From Liolophura sinensis (taxonomy: Eukaryota > Mollusca > Polyplacophora > Chitonida > Chitonidae): a stretch of DNA of 64,000 nucleotides. Below are positions 12,211 to 24,862 of the stretch, piece after piece. The position numbers and the translations under genes were made by a program. The DNA lies in the NCBI RefSeq assembly GCF_032854445.1, contig NC_088301.1, forward strand, positions 41,163,116 through 41,227,115. The letters run 5' to 3'. Below the pieces are notes generated by a model. The model had not been told where the DNA came from. It ran no database searches and saw only the letters and a program-made list of their open reading frames with translations. Positions within the stretch are counted from its first letter, which is position 1; every line of letters begins with the position of its first letter.

Positions 12211-15200
12211 ATGGACGGTATATCAGCCCTACGGTTCCTCGTCCTTGCCTGGTGCTGCAAAAGCATTGTTTTAGCCACTTCGGTGCCCACAGCGGTTCTT
12301 CGGAACGACCGATTTTTTTCACCATCACAGGACAGGCCAGATGATTTTTCAGCCGCATTGAGAGATGCCAAAGAGAGGCGAAACCAGAGACTACTGGAAG
12401 CACGGGTGAATAACGAACAAAAGGCACAGTCTCAGATTCGATCGAGTACTCCAGAGATAGTACTAACCAGCAATCAAGCCCAGCAAGCGGTGTCCCAGGC
12501 AGGGGGTGTGGCACAGGCGACACAGAATGACTTCATTGCCGTATACATCGGGGAAACGGAAGTGATCCTGTTCAACATACGGTACCCAATAGTAAATGGA
12601 AGAATCACCATTGGACAACTCACTTACCGTAAGCTGAGCATGTTGTTGAAATCGTTCTAAAATTTAGTGTCATTTTTTAGATTATTGATAACGCACAGTA
12701 CGTAAAAGGGTTTAGGTTTAATTCGTAGCTGTTAATACAAAATCCTCATTTGTTCTGACAAGATCTAACATATATCCGGCAGTTTCCAGTTCTTCACCTT
12801 TACAGTTTTGCAATTCATAAATGCAGTTTAGGTTTTGATGCAACTTTACATGATACCGGCGTAACTAAAATTCTCTTTTGTAGAGTTCTGTGCCTGGATA
12901 CTGTTATATAATGTATATCTGTAAATACAATTGTCGATTTGTGCTTAGTATATCTGAAATAGGGCCATTTGCTGTATTAGTATTCACACATTTTTGGATA
13001 AACTACGTAAAAAGAGAAATACGACGATGTCTGGATGAGTTTTTGAGTAGATATATGCATGAAAATCATTTAAAACTAACCAACATCTCTTTCTGACATA
13101 TATGCGGCCCCGTGCATAAAGATTACTTTGTTATACATACAATTCTTATTTCAAAATGAGTCCTCTACATATAACGCCTTTAGCTCTATAGACTCTCGGT
13201 TCAGCTATAAAACAGCGACAGGTAAAGAGAAAATTCATCTACGATTTCAGCTTAATTTTCTCAAATCAAAACCTGACCATCGTGATATAAGTGAAAACCA
13301 TAAACAAATCAATCAATCAATCGGTTCATTTTAGATTTTTGAATTGTGATAAATGTAGTGCATTTCATGGACTGACTTATGGCTTCTCCATTTCAGTGGT
13401 CTGTGGTTTTGGAGTTGCGTTGGAGTCCCAATACGTTTGCTGTGAGGAGAATTTATTTCCTTTGACTCTCGGCTCTTCAACATGTTGCGGACCAGTAATA
13501 ATCTTTCAAGATGAATTTTGTTGTGCAGATCTATTCTTTCCGGAAGTCTTGCCGCCTCCCGATAACAGAGATATTGCTTGCTGTGCAGATTCACAGCTGT
13601 TTAATGTAGCCACACAAAGTTGCTGTGGAACAACAGTCGTGAATCAACCCACCTGTCCAAATGTATTATGTCCAGGGGCTGGCCCAACAGTTTGCTGTGG
13701 CAATACCCCTATCTCTGCTGGCCTTAGTTGTTGTGGTGGCTCATTCTTGTTCAATCCTAGCAACTTCATTTGTTGCAATGGGGGTCTCCAGGCTATAGGA
13801 ACATTTTGCAATAATCAACAATGTCCCGCTGCCGGTCCAACAGTTTGCTGTGGTAATACACTTATCCCTGCTGGCCTTAGTTGTTGTGGTGGCTCATTGT
13901 TGTTCAATCCTAGCAACTCCATTTGTTGCAATGGGGGTCTCCAGGCTATAGGAACATTTTGCAATAATCAACAATGTCCCGCTGCCGGTCCAACAGTTTG
14001 TTGTGGTAATACCACTTATCCCTGCTGGCCTTAGTTGTTGTGGTGGCTCATTCTTGTTCAATCCTAGCAACTCCATTTGTTGCAATGGGGGTCTCCAAGC
14101 TATAGGAACGTTTTGCAATAATCAACAATGTCCCGCTGCCGGTCCAACAGTTTGCTGTGGTAATACACTTATCCCTGCTGGCCTTAGTTGTTGTGATGGC
14201 TCATTCTTGTTCAATCCTAGCAACTCCATTTGTTGCAATGGGGGTCTCCAAGCTATAGGAACGTTTTGCAATAATCAACAATGCCCCGGTTGCCGGTCCA
14301 ACAGTTTGCTGTGGTAATACACTTATCCCTGCTGGCCTTAGCTGTTGTGGTGGCTCATTGTTGTTCAATCCTAGCAACTCCATTTGTTGCAATGGGGGTC
14401 TCCAAGCTATAGGAACGTTTTGCAATAATCAACAATGTCCCGCTGCCGGTCCAACAGTTTGCTGTGGTAATACACTTATCCCTGCTGGCCTTAGCTGTTG
14501 CGATGGCTCATTCTTGTTCAATCCTAGCAACTCCATTTGTTGCAATGGGGGTCTCCAAGCTATAGGAACGTTTTGCAATAATCAACAATGTCCCGCTGCC
14601 GGCCCAACAGTTTGTTGTGGTAATACACTTATCCCTGCTGGCCTTAGCTGTTGTGGTGGCTCATTGTTGTTCAATCCTAGCAACTCCATTTGTTGCAATG
14701 GGGGTCTCCAAGCTATAGGAACATTTTGCAATAATCAACAATGCCCCGCTGCCGGTCCAACAGTTTGCTGTGGTAATACACTTATCCCTGCTGGCCTTAG
14801 CTGTTGTGATGGCTCATTCTTGTTCAATCCTAGCAACTCCATTTGTTGCAATGGGGGTCTCCAAGCTATAGGAACGTTTTGCAATAATCAACAATGTCCC
14901 GCTGCCGGCCCAACAGTTTGTTGTGGTAATACACTTATCCCTGCTGGCCTTAGCTGTTGTGGTGGCTCATTCTTGTTCAATCCTAGCAACTCCATTTGTT
15001 GCAATGGGGGTCTCCAGGCTATAGGAACGTTTTGCAATAATCAACAATGTCCCGCTGCCGGCCCAACAGTTTGTTGTGGTAATACACTTATCCCTGCTGG
15101 CCTTAGCTGTTGTGGTGGCTCATTGTTGTTCAATCCTAGCAACTCCATTTGTTGCAATGGGGGTCTCCAGGCTATAGGAACGTTTTGCAATAATCAACAA

Positions 15201-15675
15201 TGTCCCGCTGCCGGCCCAACAGTTTGTTGTGGTAATACACTTATCCCTGCTGGCCTTAGTTGTTGTGGTGGCTCATTGTTGTTCAATCCTAGCAACTCCA
15301 TTTGTTGCAATGGGGTGTCTTCAAGCTATAGGAACGTTTTGCAATAATCAACAATGCCCCGCTGCCGGCCCAACAGTTTGCTGTGGTAATACACTTATCC
15401 CTGCTGGCCTTAGCTGTTGTGGTGGCTCAGTCCTCTTCAATCCTTCCAACGCCGTTTGTTGCGATGGAAGCGTCCAGGGCCTGGGAACTTGTAATACAGG
15501 GAATCAGTTCTGTTCAGGTGTAGCTATCACAAATCCAGTGTTATCCCGTTTCCGTTGTTGTGGTGGTCGACTGTATATTCCAGGAACGCATATTTGCTGC
15601 GGCAATCGTCGATATCAAGCTTCCGTCTTTTGCTGTGTTGGAGGTATAGCAAGGATTAGACCATTATGCAATTAA
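12211..15675 (+). CDS. Galaxin-like repeat protein A
   Basis: A secreted, cysteine-pair-rich protein of the galaxin type; galaxins are extracellular matrix proteins of coral skeletons, and relatives occur in mollusc and brachiopod shells. Coding exon 12211-12628 starts MDGISALRFLVLAWCCKSIV (signal peptide). A charged, Gln/Ala-rich segment follows, then the block YPIVNGRITIGQLTY. The donor TACC|GTAAGC is phase 1. The acceptor TTTCAG at 13391-13396 opens the large exon 13397-15675, which begins LVCGFGVALESQYVCCEE. It has a diverged CC region, then about 12 copies of a 51-residue unit with 8 Cys each, then a unique tail ending RPLCN and a stop. Three one-base insertions relative to neighbouring units, near 14012, 14287 and 15312, shift the register. 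The first leads to a stop at 14032-14034. The net shift is three bases, so the tail is back in the starting frame. Without the shifts the protein would be about 897 residues. Whether the shifts are real or assembly errors in near-identical repeats cannot be told here. Confidence 0.85.
13684..15523 (+). repeat. 153-bp coding tandem array (12 units)
   Basis: The CCAACAGTTTG landmark recurs at about 13684, 13837, 13990, 14144, 14298, 14451, 14604, 14757, 14910, 15063, 15216 and 15370, a period of 153 bp (154 at three steps). Each unit encodes a SCCxGSxLFNPSNxICCNGG segment, then LQAIGTFCNNQQCPAAGPTV and CCGNTLIPAGL. Units differ by only a few bases, such as GGT/GAT (Gly/Asp after SCC) and TTC/TTG. 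The last unit is the most diverged. The near-identity points to recent expansion or gene conversion. Confidence 0.95.
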
Positions 15676-15901
15676 GACGGTTTTGTTGTTTCCAGCTGAT
15701 GAAATGTCTGGTCCTGTCAGAACCTAGATTATTCAGGCAAACCTAATGACTGTGCCTATTCACCTTATGAACTATCAACACCTAACTAGGACCAAATGAA
15801 ACTGATGTTAAAGAAATTAGTTTCTAGTGCATATCTTCCAAGAAAAGAAACTTCTGACATTAATTATATCAACAAGTTTTTTGTATACATCTTATCAAGA
15901 A

Positions 15902-15907
15902 ATTAAA
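15902..15907 (+). promoter_or_regulatory. Possible polyadenylation signal of gene A
   Basis: ATTAAA about 230 nt after the gene A stop codon; the first plausible signal downstream. An AATAAA-like hexamer near 16632 is an alternative. Confidence 0.35.
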
Positions 15908-16859
15908 AGGCGCCAAAAAAAAAAGCAAACTAGCAAAAACTGAACGTCTCTCGATGTCACCATATTGTGAATCTATAATTGCCTGTAGTCAGTCTACCAA
16001 TGCAAAAGTTCAATCTGTCTTCTAAGTCACTAGTTTGGCTGTACACACACAACTTATACAACGCCCTTTGTTCGTCTGATATAGTGACAGTAGACACAAA
16101 AATTAGGTGAAAACGCAGATCAGTTGAAGATTTATAATGTCTAGTTGGGCACAATTGTGAAAAAAATATCTGCCGATAACAATTAAGGACCTGAAGATCT
16201 TTTCTTTAGGTAATATTACCTCCAGGCGTTGAAGAGCCAAGGATCTATTTCCAAAACTAGTTTGTGTGTTTCAACCGAACTTGGCTGTGCCTTTGCTTTG
16301 TGTTTTAATTCAACAGTTTCTCTCTAAGATCATATAAAATCCCCATTACCATCAACAGAAACAACAAAACTTCTTTTTGAGACTTAACTTCGTCTTTCTT
16401 TTTATTCACAACCAATCATATTTCATACGAACTGGATATGAATTGTTTTTCTCTTGTCTACGGTACAATGTTTGTCTTTATAATTCAAACGAAACTAAAT
16501 GTAATTCTCAATTTAACTTTCTGCAAATAAACCTTTTTTCTGGTATAATCCGTTTTTTGTCGTTTACTGTATAGCAAGGGTTAAGTAAAACGCATATATA
16601 TTACTATACGATGTTGTCTTTTTCAATGAGTGGAATAAAGGGGAAATCTGTGTGTTTATAATGTGATCGCTCTGCTGATACGATAAATTGATTGATAAAT
16701 TAGCTTCAAAAAATATATATAAATTTAACTACTATGTATAAATGACATACAAGGACGATAATGTCTTCTTTAATTCCATTTTTGACAAACGACGATGATT
16801 CTATCACAGAAACTCGAAGCGAAACAGGGTTTTGGGTGGCTTGTGAGCTTTCAAGACCA

Positions 16860-17080
16860 GTGCACATTACATTTTTTACTTAATTCTACTGAAACCATGA
16901 TGCTAGGGAGCGTGTACTACTTATGCTATACTATTTATGCATTTACATGAACAGTTAAAATAAAACTCTCACTGAGGAAAATCGACAAGAGGCTTTATTT
17001 CACCGGTTGCGTGCGACAACTTTCCAAGTATCACACTGTCTACCTGCATCGGATTTTACTCTCTGTGTTCTAGTCTTAAA
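16860..17080 (-). repeat. Dispersed repeat family 3 copy
   Basis: The reverse complement matches 21622-21915: AGAGAGTAA, CACACTGTC/GTGTGATA, CGCACGCAACCGGTGAAATA, the CTCAGTGAGAGTTTTATTTT block, AAATGCATAAATA, CTCCCTAGC and AGAATTAAGTAAAAAATG. Non-coding and unclassified. Confidence 0.7.
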
Positions 17081-17454
17081 TATTTTATACCTGAATAAAC
17101 CTGGATTCCGCTGGTGGAGTACCCGAAGGTGATATCAATGAGAAATATTTGAGAAATGACACTTGTAATCTTGATTTCCGAGCAAAACAGGATCAGACAA
17201 ATAGAAATTGCAACCGGATTACTATTAAACGCAAAGGTGCGGCAGTCTCACATGGCAGCTTAGGCCTACACATATAATTAGGCCTACTATTGAAGCAGCA
17301 ACGTTTAGATGTAGGCCTATATTTACTTATATAGTTCCATCGATCATATTATACAATATGACATGACTCTGACATGACAACTCAGACATCCACTGTTAGG
17401 GCGAAATAAGTTAGTATATAGAAGGCGTTTTTTTTAAACCTACACAAAACAGAA

Positions 17455-17610
17455 GATCATATAGCACAGAGAGTAAAACAAGAGCACCGAATAGTGTGTT
17501 GCAAATGGTCGCACATACGCCTAATCGCTGGTGTCAGATTATCTCAGGGTTTTATTCTGTAAATGCTAGAAGCGAAAAAGCGCAAAAGCTCTAAGGTGCA
17601 CTGCTTTTTC
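17455..17610 (+). repeat. Dispersed repeat family 3, diverged copy
   Basis: Shares CATATAGCACAGAGAGTAAA, ACAAGAGCA, AAATGGTCGCACA and ATCTCAGGGTTTTATTCTGT with the other copies. Confidence 0.6.
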
Positions 17611-18344
17611 ACACACTTATGGACGAAACAACGGGAGACATGGATAAACTTTTGAATATATTGCTCGATAAACAGAATATTTTATTTTAGGGTTATGTTT
17701 TTCGTTCTTTTTCTGGCGAATGATAGGCCTACCTCTGATTTTAGTATTACGAGTTACACAACCAATAACATCAATTAATGAATAGTCTTATTTCTGTAAG
17801 TATGAAATTTGTTGTGAACATAACTATGCAGATCCTCGGCTTGGCGAGTGTATATGATGTTTGTGATAAATTAAGTCTTAATTGACTATACGGTGTACTT
17901 TTGTTTAAGCCTCAATGGTCTCAATCGGAGCTTTTCGCGGATACACTCATGTGGCAATGTATATAAACACTAATCCCGTTACATACATTTTTATTGTTTC
18001 GGTGTTAAACGGATATGGTCAGCGAGAACAGGGTTACTCTATAGGTCTATTCCCGGACTTCTGTCTAACAAGGTTCTTTATGCAAATATGACAACGCAAG
18101 TTCCGGAGATGTATAGAGCCTAATGCAGTCGGCTCTGGCAATGATAGCTCCCTTACAGACCTACTGAATTCTACACACAGCACCTGGCATTGCCTCCAAT
18201 TGTACGTATATTTCGGGAATCTTTAAAATTATACTCACTGTGAAATACTGAATTTACGAAAACAAAGTTAGTAAATCTATAATATCGATATCGATAATAT
18301 TCACACAAAACACGAATTACATGAATTTAATAACAGTAATTTAA

Positions 18345-18455
18345 TGATTTATGCTCTGTATATGAGGCTGCATTTCACTGGCTACGTGTGACCATTTGCA
18401 AATTATCACACAGTCGTCCCTGCTCTGATTTAATGGTAATGTTGTAGTCTTATAT
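18345..18455 (-). repeat. Dispersed repeat family 3, short diverged copy
   Basis: GAGGCTGCATTTCACTGGCT, then ACGTGTGACCATTTGCAAAT and TATCACACAG are the reverse complement of the family's AAATGGTCACACGCAACC region. Confidence 0.5.
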
Positions 18456-20034
18456 ATCTTGAAAAACTTCCCGGATGGTCTTGGACGCTTTCAACAGCTG
18501 CAAAACATTTTTTGTAGCACACAGTGCATGTATCACATCGTAGCAACCCCAATCAGTGTTTCAAGGGTCTCTCGAGTTTACGCAGATTAGGGGCTTTCGC
18601 TAACTACTGCCCCTAAAAGAAGCGATTTTACGTTTGGGGCCATCATCGCCGTCGAGTTGATAGACAGATCAGTCTTTTTCCGTGACACTGACGCTGAAGC
18701 GATTAACGCCATGTGACGTCAGGGAACCAGCCAACAGATAGATGTGTATTGTACTGTAAAATAACGTCTTTTATCGTTCGTTTGCGAGAGCCCCCATCTG
18801 TCTCGCCGATATCTGCGTGAACTCGCGAAAACCCTGAAACGCCGATGGGGTTCTTGCACGTACCTGTACTACAAACAGTGGTATAGCATAAAACCATCAG
18901 CAATAGAAATTTTGTTTAGTATACATATGCAAATAAAATTCAAATCTTCTTGCAATCAGGGTTTATTATTGTTTTTAAAGGTTTTGAATTTTATGTATAT
19001 ATATTTGACTCCTTAACTTGTATACGTGTGCAAATTATGCGAATAAAAACCTATACCATGATGCACGTCGCGTTGCGGACTTCTGTTTGGTATATTTCTT
19101 TAATTTAGGCTGTAATAATGTTTTATTATAGTAGGCCTAAACTGTAACTACGTGTCAAGTGTATGAAAAATTGAAATCGGAAGTTGCTATAACAAGATAT
19201 TTGCTCAAGTAAAGGTAAATATCCCTAGAAATGTCAGTTATATAAACTATAAAGCATAGTTAATGCGTTAATTATGGCTCGTTCAATAAAAACTGTATCT
19301 GACTCGTATATTACCAAAGAAACAGTCGTCATCTTAAAATTATGTGGAAAACTTGGAACCTTGGTCATATGTTAAGATTTTATAGGCAAAAATTAATCAA
19401 GGTATTAGTATTTTAACCCAACTGACCAACCAATGTTAGTCGAGAATCACGGATGATGTCGGGACAATGTCATATGTGTAAGGCATTTTTAATTATATCC
19501 AGGCAACATGCGCACTCGATACAACATGGGTTATGCCACAGGCATCTGGAGAGCAACTGGTTGGGAATGGCCTTTTAAGTTGTACACATTTATTAAAGAT
19601 AAAAGGCGAATTGCTAGGGGACCCTTGGCGGTGGTTGCTACCCTCAATTAACTACCTTATCTAGGTATGTTAAGAGTAATAGGGAAGTAGATCTTAACAG
19701 GTTTTGTATACAAAAAAGTCAGACAATTGTTAAAGTCACAGTTCAGTGATTCAACAACCATGGAAAAAAAAAAGTTTATTTTATGATTTTGTTTATCTTT
19801 CGTTATCTTTCCAAAAAAGACCTTCAGTATAATTCGTGTTCCCTTGAGGGCCTAAACCAGTACCGTTCAGATCACTAGCACAAAAATGTGCGACCTGGTG
19901 TTACTTTCCAACTTCTGCTACATCGGTAGTGGTTTGGCGTCAGGTATGTCGGGGAGTACATGTAGTATTGTTTCCGTGGAGCACTGTCCATAGTGGTATA
20001 AATGCTCAATCGGAACTTTTCTCGGATACTACTT

Positions 20035-20269
20035 TGTCATATGTGTCAAATGCATGACAGGCCTGTATAAAGACTATATATGCCTCATATGGATTGGACA
20101 CCGGGATTTATAAACTATTTTACAGCATTGATCGAACTACACCTAAATATAACAAACATCCATATATGATTTTAACACTGTGAAATAATGCCTTTAATAG
20201 ACAACTGCTGGGGATGAATATTCTTGACTACATACTATGCACCGAACGGGAAATCGCCAGCCCTGAAAG
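20035..20269 (+). repeat. 235-bp direct duplication, copy 1
   Basis: Runs from GTCATATGTGTCAAATGCAT to AATCGCCAGCCCTGAAA and matches 22187-22423 at roughly 93% by eye. Contains no gene. Confidence 0.9.
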
Positions 20270-21060
20270 TCGTATATTCTAAGACAATTTAACACCAAAC
20301 AAATAAATATTGTTTAATAAATTATGCTTTGAACACAATCACTTTCATTTTTCTGATTTCATGGAATATCTTTTATGTTCCTTAAAACCATACTCTTCGA
20401 TTTTATTACCTTTTCATGCGTAATTTAAGTGGCATTTCATGTGTGAATTAATGAGCAAATACATGCATACAAGCCAAGAAGTGGTCTAAAACGCTCAAAG
20501 TCAATCACTTGCTTACACAGAACAGCATTTGCCTTCATGCACCAGTCTGAGCTCACCTTGTACACGTGTATGCAAAGATGTGGAACTCATGACTGCTGCC
20601 GTACAAGTGAAATATTCTTGAGGTCGATATTAAAGACCATTCAACCGAAAATATCGAAATAATATTTCAACTCAGATTCAGTTTTACGAGAATTCATTAG
20701 CTATCTCAAATACTTTAGCATAGTGTGGCCAACATTTTTAAATATTTTTTAATTTTTCCGATTCCTTTTGTAACTTGTTTGTCAGTTGTCCTGAATGGAA
20801 AGCTGTTTCCATGCACCCAGCGAAAAACGTTTTCACTCGGATGTAAACTCACACCATAGACTCCTCTTTTGGATCTAAAGAGCCCAAGGATCGGGGAAGA
20901 AGCGTTGATTATGTTAATGTGTGTGTGTGTTGAAGGAGAATCGGACTCTGGTTCAGATGTAAAAGCGCTGGTTCATTGCAACCAGCTTACTTTAACTACT
21001 CAGTTTGACTGTTTGAATCCAGTTCATTCTTGTACGCCTGGCTAAGGTATAGGTGATTTA

Positions 21061-21246
21061 CTCCAAACATCACGGTTTCCTACATCCTCGCACACCATGC
21101 ACCACGGAAGTCTCCGGATAGTCGTAGGTTTCCCCCTGGGCTCTGCCCGGCTTCCCTCAACCACAATGCTGGCCCTCGTGGAATAATGGAAATATTCTTC
21201 AGTTCGGCTTATGTAAAATGCAAAGGAAATGAATAAATCAATCAAC
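21061..21246 (+). mobile_element. SINE family 1 copy
   Basis: Reads CCGGATAGTCGTAGGTTTCC, then CCCTGGGCTCTGCCCGG, CACAATGCTGGCC, GAAATATTCTTCAG and an AAATGAATAAATCAATCA tail. Diverged; the head is not recognised. Confidence 0.75.
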
Positions 21247-21621
21247 GCCGATGTAATTTTAAACTATATCACTCCTCCGGCATGCAGTCACGCAGTGGAA
21301 TTTTATTGAATATTGGTTGTTATTTTTTTTATAAATGCATATATTATAGACAATCAATGAACATAAATTATAGAGTAATCTACCGCAAATAACAGAATAC
21401 ATTCTGGCATCACTCAGACAACATAGTGTCTGTTAAATTTAACATTATTTTTTTGAAAGCATTCCAGCATTTTGATGTGATATGGATTCGAAATTATTAC
21501 TGTAAGATCATGGCAAAAATAGTTTTCGTCCCTTACAGCTTTGGCACTTGGAGGACAATACAGGCAAGTTTCAGGTTAGTGAATGTAGTGATTCAGGGGC
21601 CGATTCCACAAATATAATTAA

Positions 21622-21915
21622 AGACATATAGCATAGAGAGTAAGACCAGAGCAGCGATGACATTATGATAGCTGGAAAATGGTCACACGCAACCCGTGAA
21701 ATACGGCCTTTGTCAATTTACCTCACTCAGGGTTTTATTTTAACTGTTTTTGTAAATGTATAAATAGCAGCAATTTATACGCTCCCTGGCCCCATGACTT
21801 GTGCAGAATTAAGTAAAAAAATGCAGTGACGTTAATTGCAATTTATTAGACGTCAATGGTCTTGAATTACTCAAAATGCTGTGTTGTCATCACATTTAGC
21901 ATACCATTACATTAA
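21622..21915 (+). repeat. Dispersed repeat family 3, best copy
   Basis: The longest copy, about 290 bp, from GACATATAGCATAGAGAGTA to TTTAGCATACCATTACATTA. Landmarks are CACACGCAACCCGTGAAATA, CTCAGGGTTTTATTTTAACT, TTAATTGCAATTTATTAGAC and TTGAATTACTCAAAATGC. No coding capacity and no obvious terminal inverted repeats. Confidence 0.8.
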
Positions 21916-22186
21916 AACAATGCAGAAGGACCAGACCTCAGGGATGACCAGGCCATTTCTGACCGAATTCAAAATTTAAAACTTCCTCATAAGACTTAGT
22001 TTTTAGTAATTTTGACAGTTTTACCTTATGTTAACACTGTACTGATGAACTAAATTTTTTGTTCTAGGGCCCAAAAATTAGCCCTGAAATCATACTTTAA
22101 ATGTTGACTTAAGTCATAAATGGCCCCCAGAGCGGGTAATGTGGAAACTAAGCTCAGAACATGGCCTCAGAACTCAGAACTAGTAT

Positions 22187-22423
22187 GTCATATGTGTGAA
22201 ATGCATGACAGGCCTGTATAGAGACTATATATGCCTCATATGGATTGGACACCGGGATTTATAAACTATTTTACAGCGTTGATCGAACTACACTTAAATA
22301 TAACAAGCATCCATATACAATTTTAACACTGTGAAATAATGCCTTTAACAGATTGCGACTGCTGGGGATGAATATTCTTGACTACATACCATGCACAGGA
22401 CTGGAAAATCGCCAGCCCTGAAA
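22187..22423 (+). repeat. 235-bp direct duplication, copy 2
   Basis: Partner of 20035-20269, with a 2-3 bp indel near CAGATTGCGACTGC. Confidence 0.9.
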
Positions 22424-22986
22424 CAAATCTCTAAGGACCACGCAATTTGTCAGGTCTAAATAAATAATAAAAAAAGGTATAGGCTCAGATTTATATCATA
22501 TAAGCAATTTTATTGTTCTATTATTGTTTCCTCGCCCTGGAAAATGTGTGTGTCTATAAAGTTTTTCGCTCGGAGGGCGTCTGTTGTAATATTAGCGACC
22601 TTTCAAGTCAACAAGATCGCTCGTTTAACTTACTTTGCTGTAAGCAAGGTCAAAATTATACAGAAGACCACGCCCCTTAGTCAACATGTTAATACAAAGA
22701 TAATAAAGTCACTAGAGCGGTTTTTGAAGGATGTTTATTTCATATGTTTTTTCCCTAAGGGCACGAAACGCTTTGATATCGCACGCTTCGGATCTACACC
22801 TCAGGGGGTATAATATTGTCATTTGATGGCTCTTCGGCTTTCATGAAAGTTACTTAGATAAAAATACCTGTTAAATACCACTTTCCATTGGTCAGTGATG
22901 TTGCTCACCTATTTTAAAATGTTATAGTGGTAAATAGAGAAAATTTGATTGGTTAGCCGTTAGTTCATTTTTCTCTTTAGGGAGAG

Positions 22987-23075
22987 TATAAATCGGCAAG
23001 TCATTTCTGTCATTTCTACAGACAGCGAACCTGGTTATTTCCGTGGGAATGATATAATAGAAGGGACAATAGAAG
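22987..23075 (+). promoter_or_regulatory. Gene B core promoter and non-coding exon 1
   Basis: TATAAAT at 22987-22993. A leader exon of about 55-60 nt is inferred, ending AGAAG|GTAAAT (exon end 23075). The next exon begins after TTTCTCAG (23423-23430), 4 nt before the ATG. Same layout as genes A and C. Confidence 0.65.
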
Positions 23076-23434
23076 GTAAATGATCAATCCTTAAATGTGC
23101 AATGCCTCTGTGTTTTTAATGAATCTTAGTTTTGGCATGGTTGGGACATATATATGTCTTAATTTCTATGGATATGTGGCAATAATCACTAACTAAGAGC
23201 TACAAATCTGCTTTGGATAATATATTTAGAATCTCCAACGTTCATGAACACTGCATAGTGACGGATTCATTTCATACAGCTTAGCTATACACAACGGTTA
23301 ACGCACTTAAAAATTGTTTTGTTTCAGTTTGGACATAAACTCAGTATAGTTACACATTGCCATTTATTCAAAGTCATTTATGCAAGTTTATGTATGGGCT
23401 TACATACTAATTGAATTTTTTATTTCTCAGGACA

Positions 23435-24783
23435 ATGAGGGCCATCGTTACTGCACTGTGCTGCATCTTATTTTTGGCGCTTATTGAAGGACAGCCATTC
23501 CCAAACTTAAGAAGGGCGCCGAGAAAACGACCCGATCGCGGACCGCCAACGAATCCTAGACCAACATCTCAGCCATCTATCAGTCAGATCGAAAGAGCCA
23601 ATCTTGCGCGGCAATCAGCCCAAAAAAAGATTGAACGGAAACGAACCCAACAGGCACAAAATGAGAGAACGATCGCACAACAGGCTGGACGAGAAGCTCC
23701 ATCTATTATTAGACAAACCTCTTCGAGTCTGGCTACCGGACTTTTTACCCCAACCGTTTTGCACAATGGTGTCATATTTCCCATCATCAACGGCCGGGTC
23801 ACCATAGGTCAATATACATACTGTAAGTTATATTCACAAGCAACCCATTTCTAAGTAAACAAAGTAAAGTTGATACCAGGTAACAGAACCGATGACAAGA
23901 GCTTTTGGGATGGGGCTTAATTATATCACGACGATAAATATATTCATTATATATAAGATAGATCTTTGAGTCATATATTATCATGACATCTGAGTCAATG
24001 ACTGTTATCTGAATATTGTGTTTATTTTCAGTGATTTGCGGCAATTTACTCGGTAGAGCTGATGAAAATATCTGCTGTGACGGTTTCTTGTACAGCCTGC
24101 AAAATGGACAGATTGAATGCTGTGGAGATTCATTCATATATACGGACGAAATTTGTTGTGAAGGGAACATCTTTCCGAAATTCTTTCGAAATATCGAACT
24201 AGCTTGTTGTGGCTCAGAGTTTCTCCTGGTCTCGACTGAAATCTGCTGTGACGGGGTAATAACGCTTGGGTCGTCATGTGGGAGCGCATGTCCACCTGGT
24301 TTTGTTTGCTGTAATGGCAATCAAGTGCAGAGTTCAACTGGCCTTGGATGTTGCAATAATGAATTTTTCTCGACTTCTTTCCAGAAGTGTTGTAATGAGC
24401 AGCAGGTTAAACTAATAGGGGAAAGTTGCTCCACGACTGGATGTGTCGAAACTACTACCCAGTTTTGCTGCGGCGGCAATCTCTTCCCGAAAGGCTCTAT
24501 AATTGAATGTTGCAATGATAACATTTTCACGACACAATTTCAAAAGTGTTGTAGCTCGGGGGAAATTAAGCTCATAGATGAACCATGTACAGGCTGTATT
24601 CCTGTTTCTGGTGTCAGTTTCTGCTGTGGCGGAGAGTCATTTCCATTAAACATTGGAATTGGCTGCTGCAATGATGTTAGTTATGGGACAAACGGGTTTA
24701 CATGCTGTGCCAATACGGTCATTTCAACAGCCATTGCTTGTTGTATAGAAAATGCCATTATTCCCATTGACCAATGCCAATAA
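23435..24783 (+). CDS. Galaxin-like protein B
   Basis: An intact secreted galaxin-like protein. Coding exons are 23435-23822 and 24032-24783, joined in phase 1 (CT|GTAAGT ... TTTTCAG). The total is 1140 nt, 379 residues. I chose the ATG at 23435 because the splice acceptor ends at 23430. The signal peptide is MRAIVTALCCILFLALIEG. A basic, Pro-rich and Gln-rich segment (RRAPRKRPDRGPP) follows, then the block FPIINGRVTIGQYTY at the exon end. The second exon starts LICGNLLGRADENICCDG and carries about ten CC pairs in diverged repeats, such as CCNNEFFSTSFQKCCN and CCNDNIFTTQFQKCCS, ending PIDQCQ. Unlike gene A the repeats are old and unequal. A role in biomineral matrix is inferred from the family only. 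Confidence 0.88.
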
Positions 24784-24856
24784 ATGCCAGGGTATATGGC
24801 AATGCAAAATGTGACACATTGAAACTAATCTTTGTCACTCTGTTTTTATTTTTAAA

Positions 24857-24862
24857 AATAAA
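24857..24862 (+). promoter_or_regulatory. Polyadenylation signal of gene B
   Basis: AATAAA 74 nt after the stop codon of gene B. Confidence 0.6.

Larger units (their letters stand above)
15676..22980. other. Spacer between galaxin-like genes A and B
   Basis: About 7.3 kb with no coding region I can support. It holds several copies of dispersed family 3 (entered separately), a duplicated 235-bp segment, one SINE copy and many TAGGCCTA-type hexamers (17265-17320, 19130). Confidence 0.5.

Noticed and set aside
12056-12523. Minus-strand 155-codon frame opposite gene A exon 1
   Set aside because: Shadow of the plus-strand galaxin exon, with a poly-F run from the poly(A) tract.
13894-14425. Minus-strand frames across the gene A repeats
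   Set aside because: They are antisense reads of the 153-bp coding unit and only repeat because the unit does.
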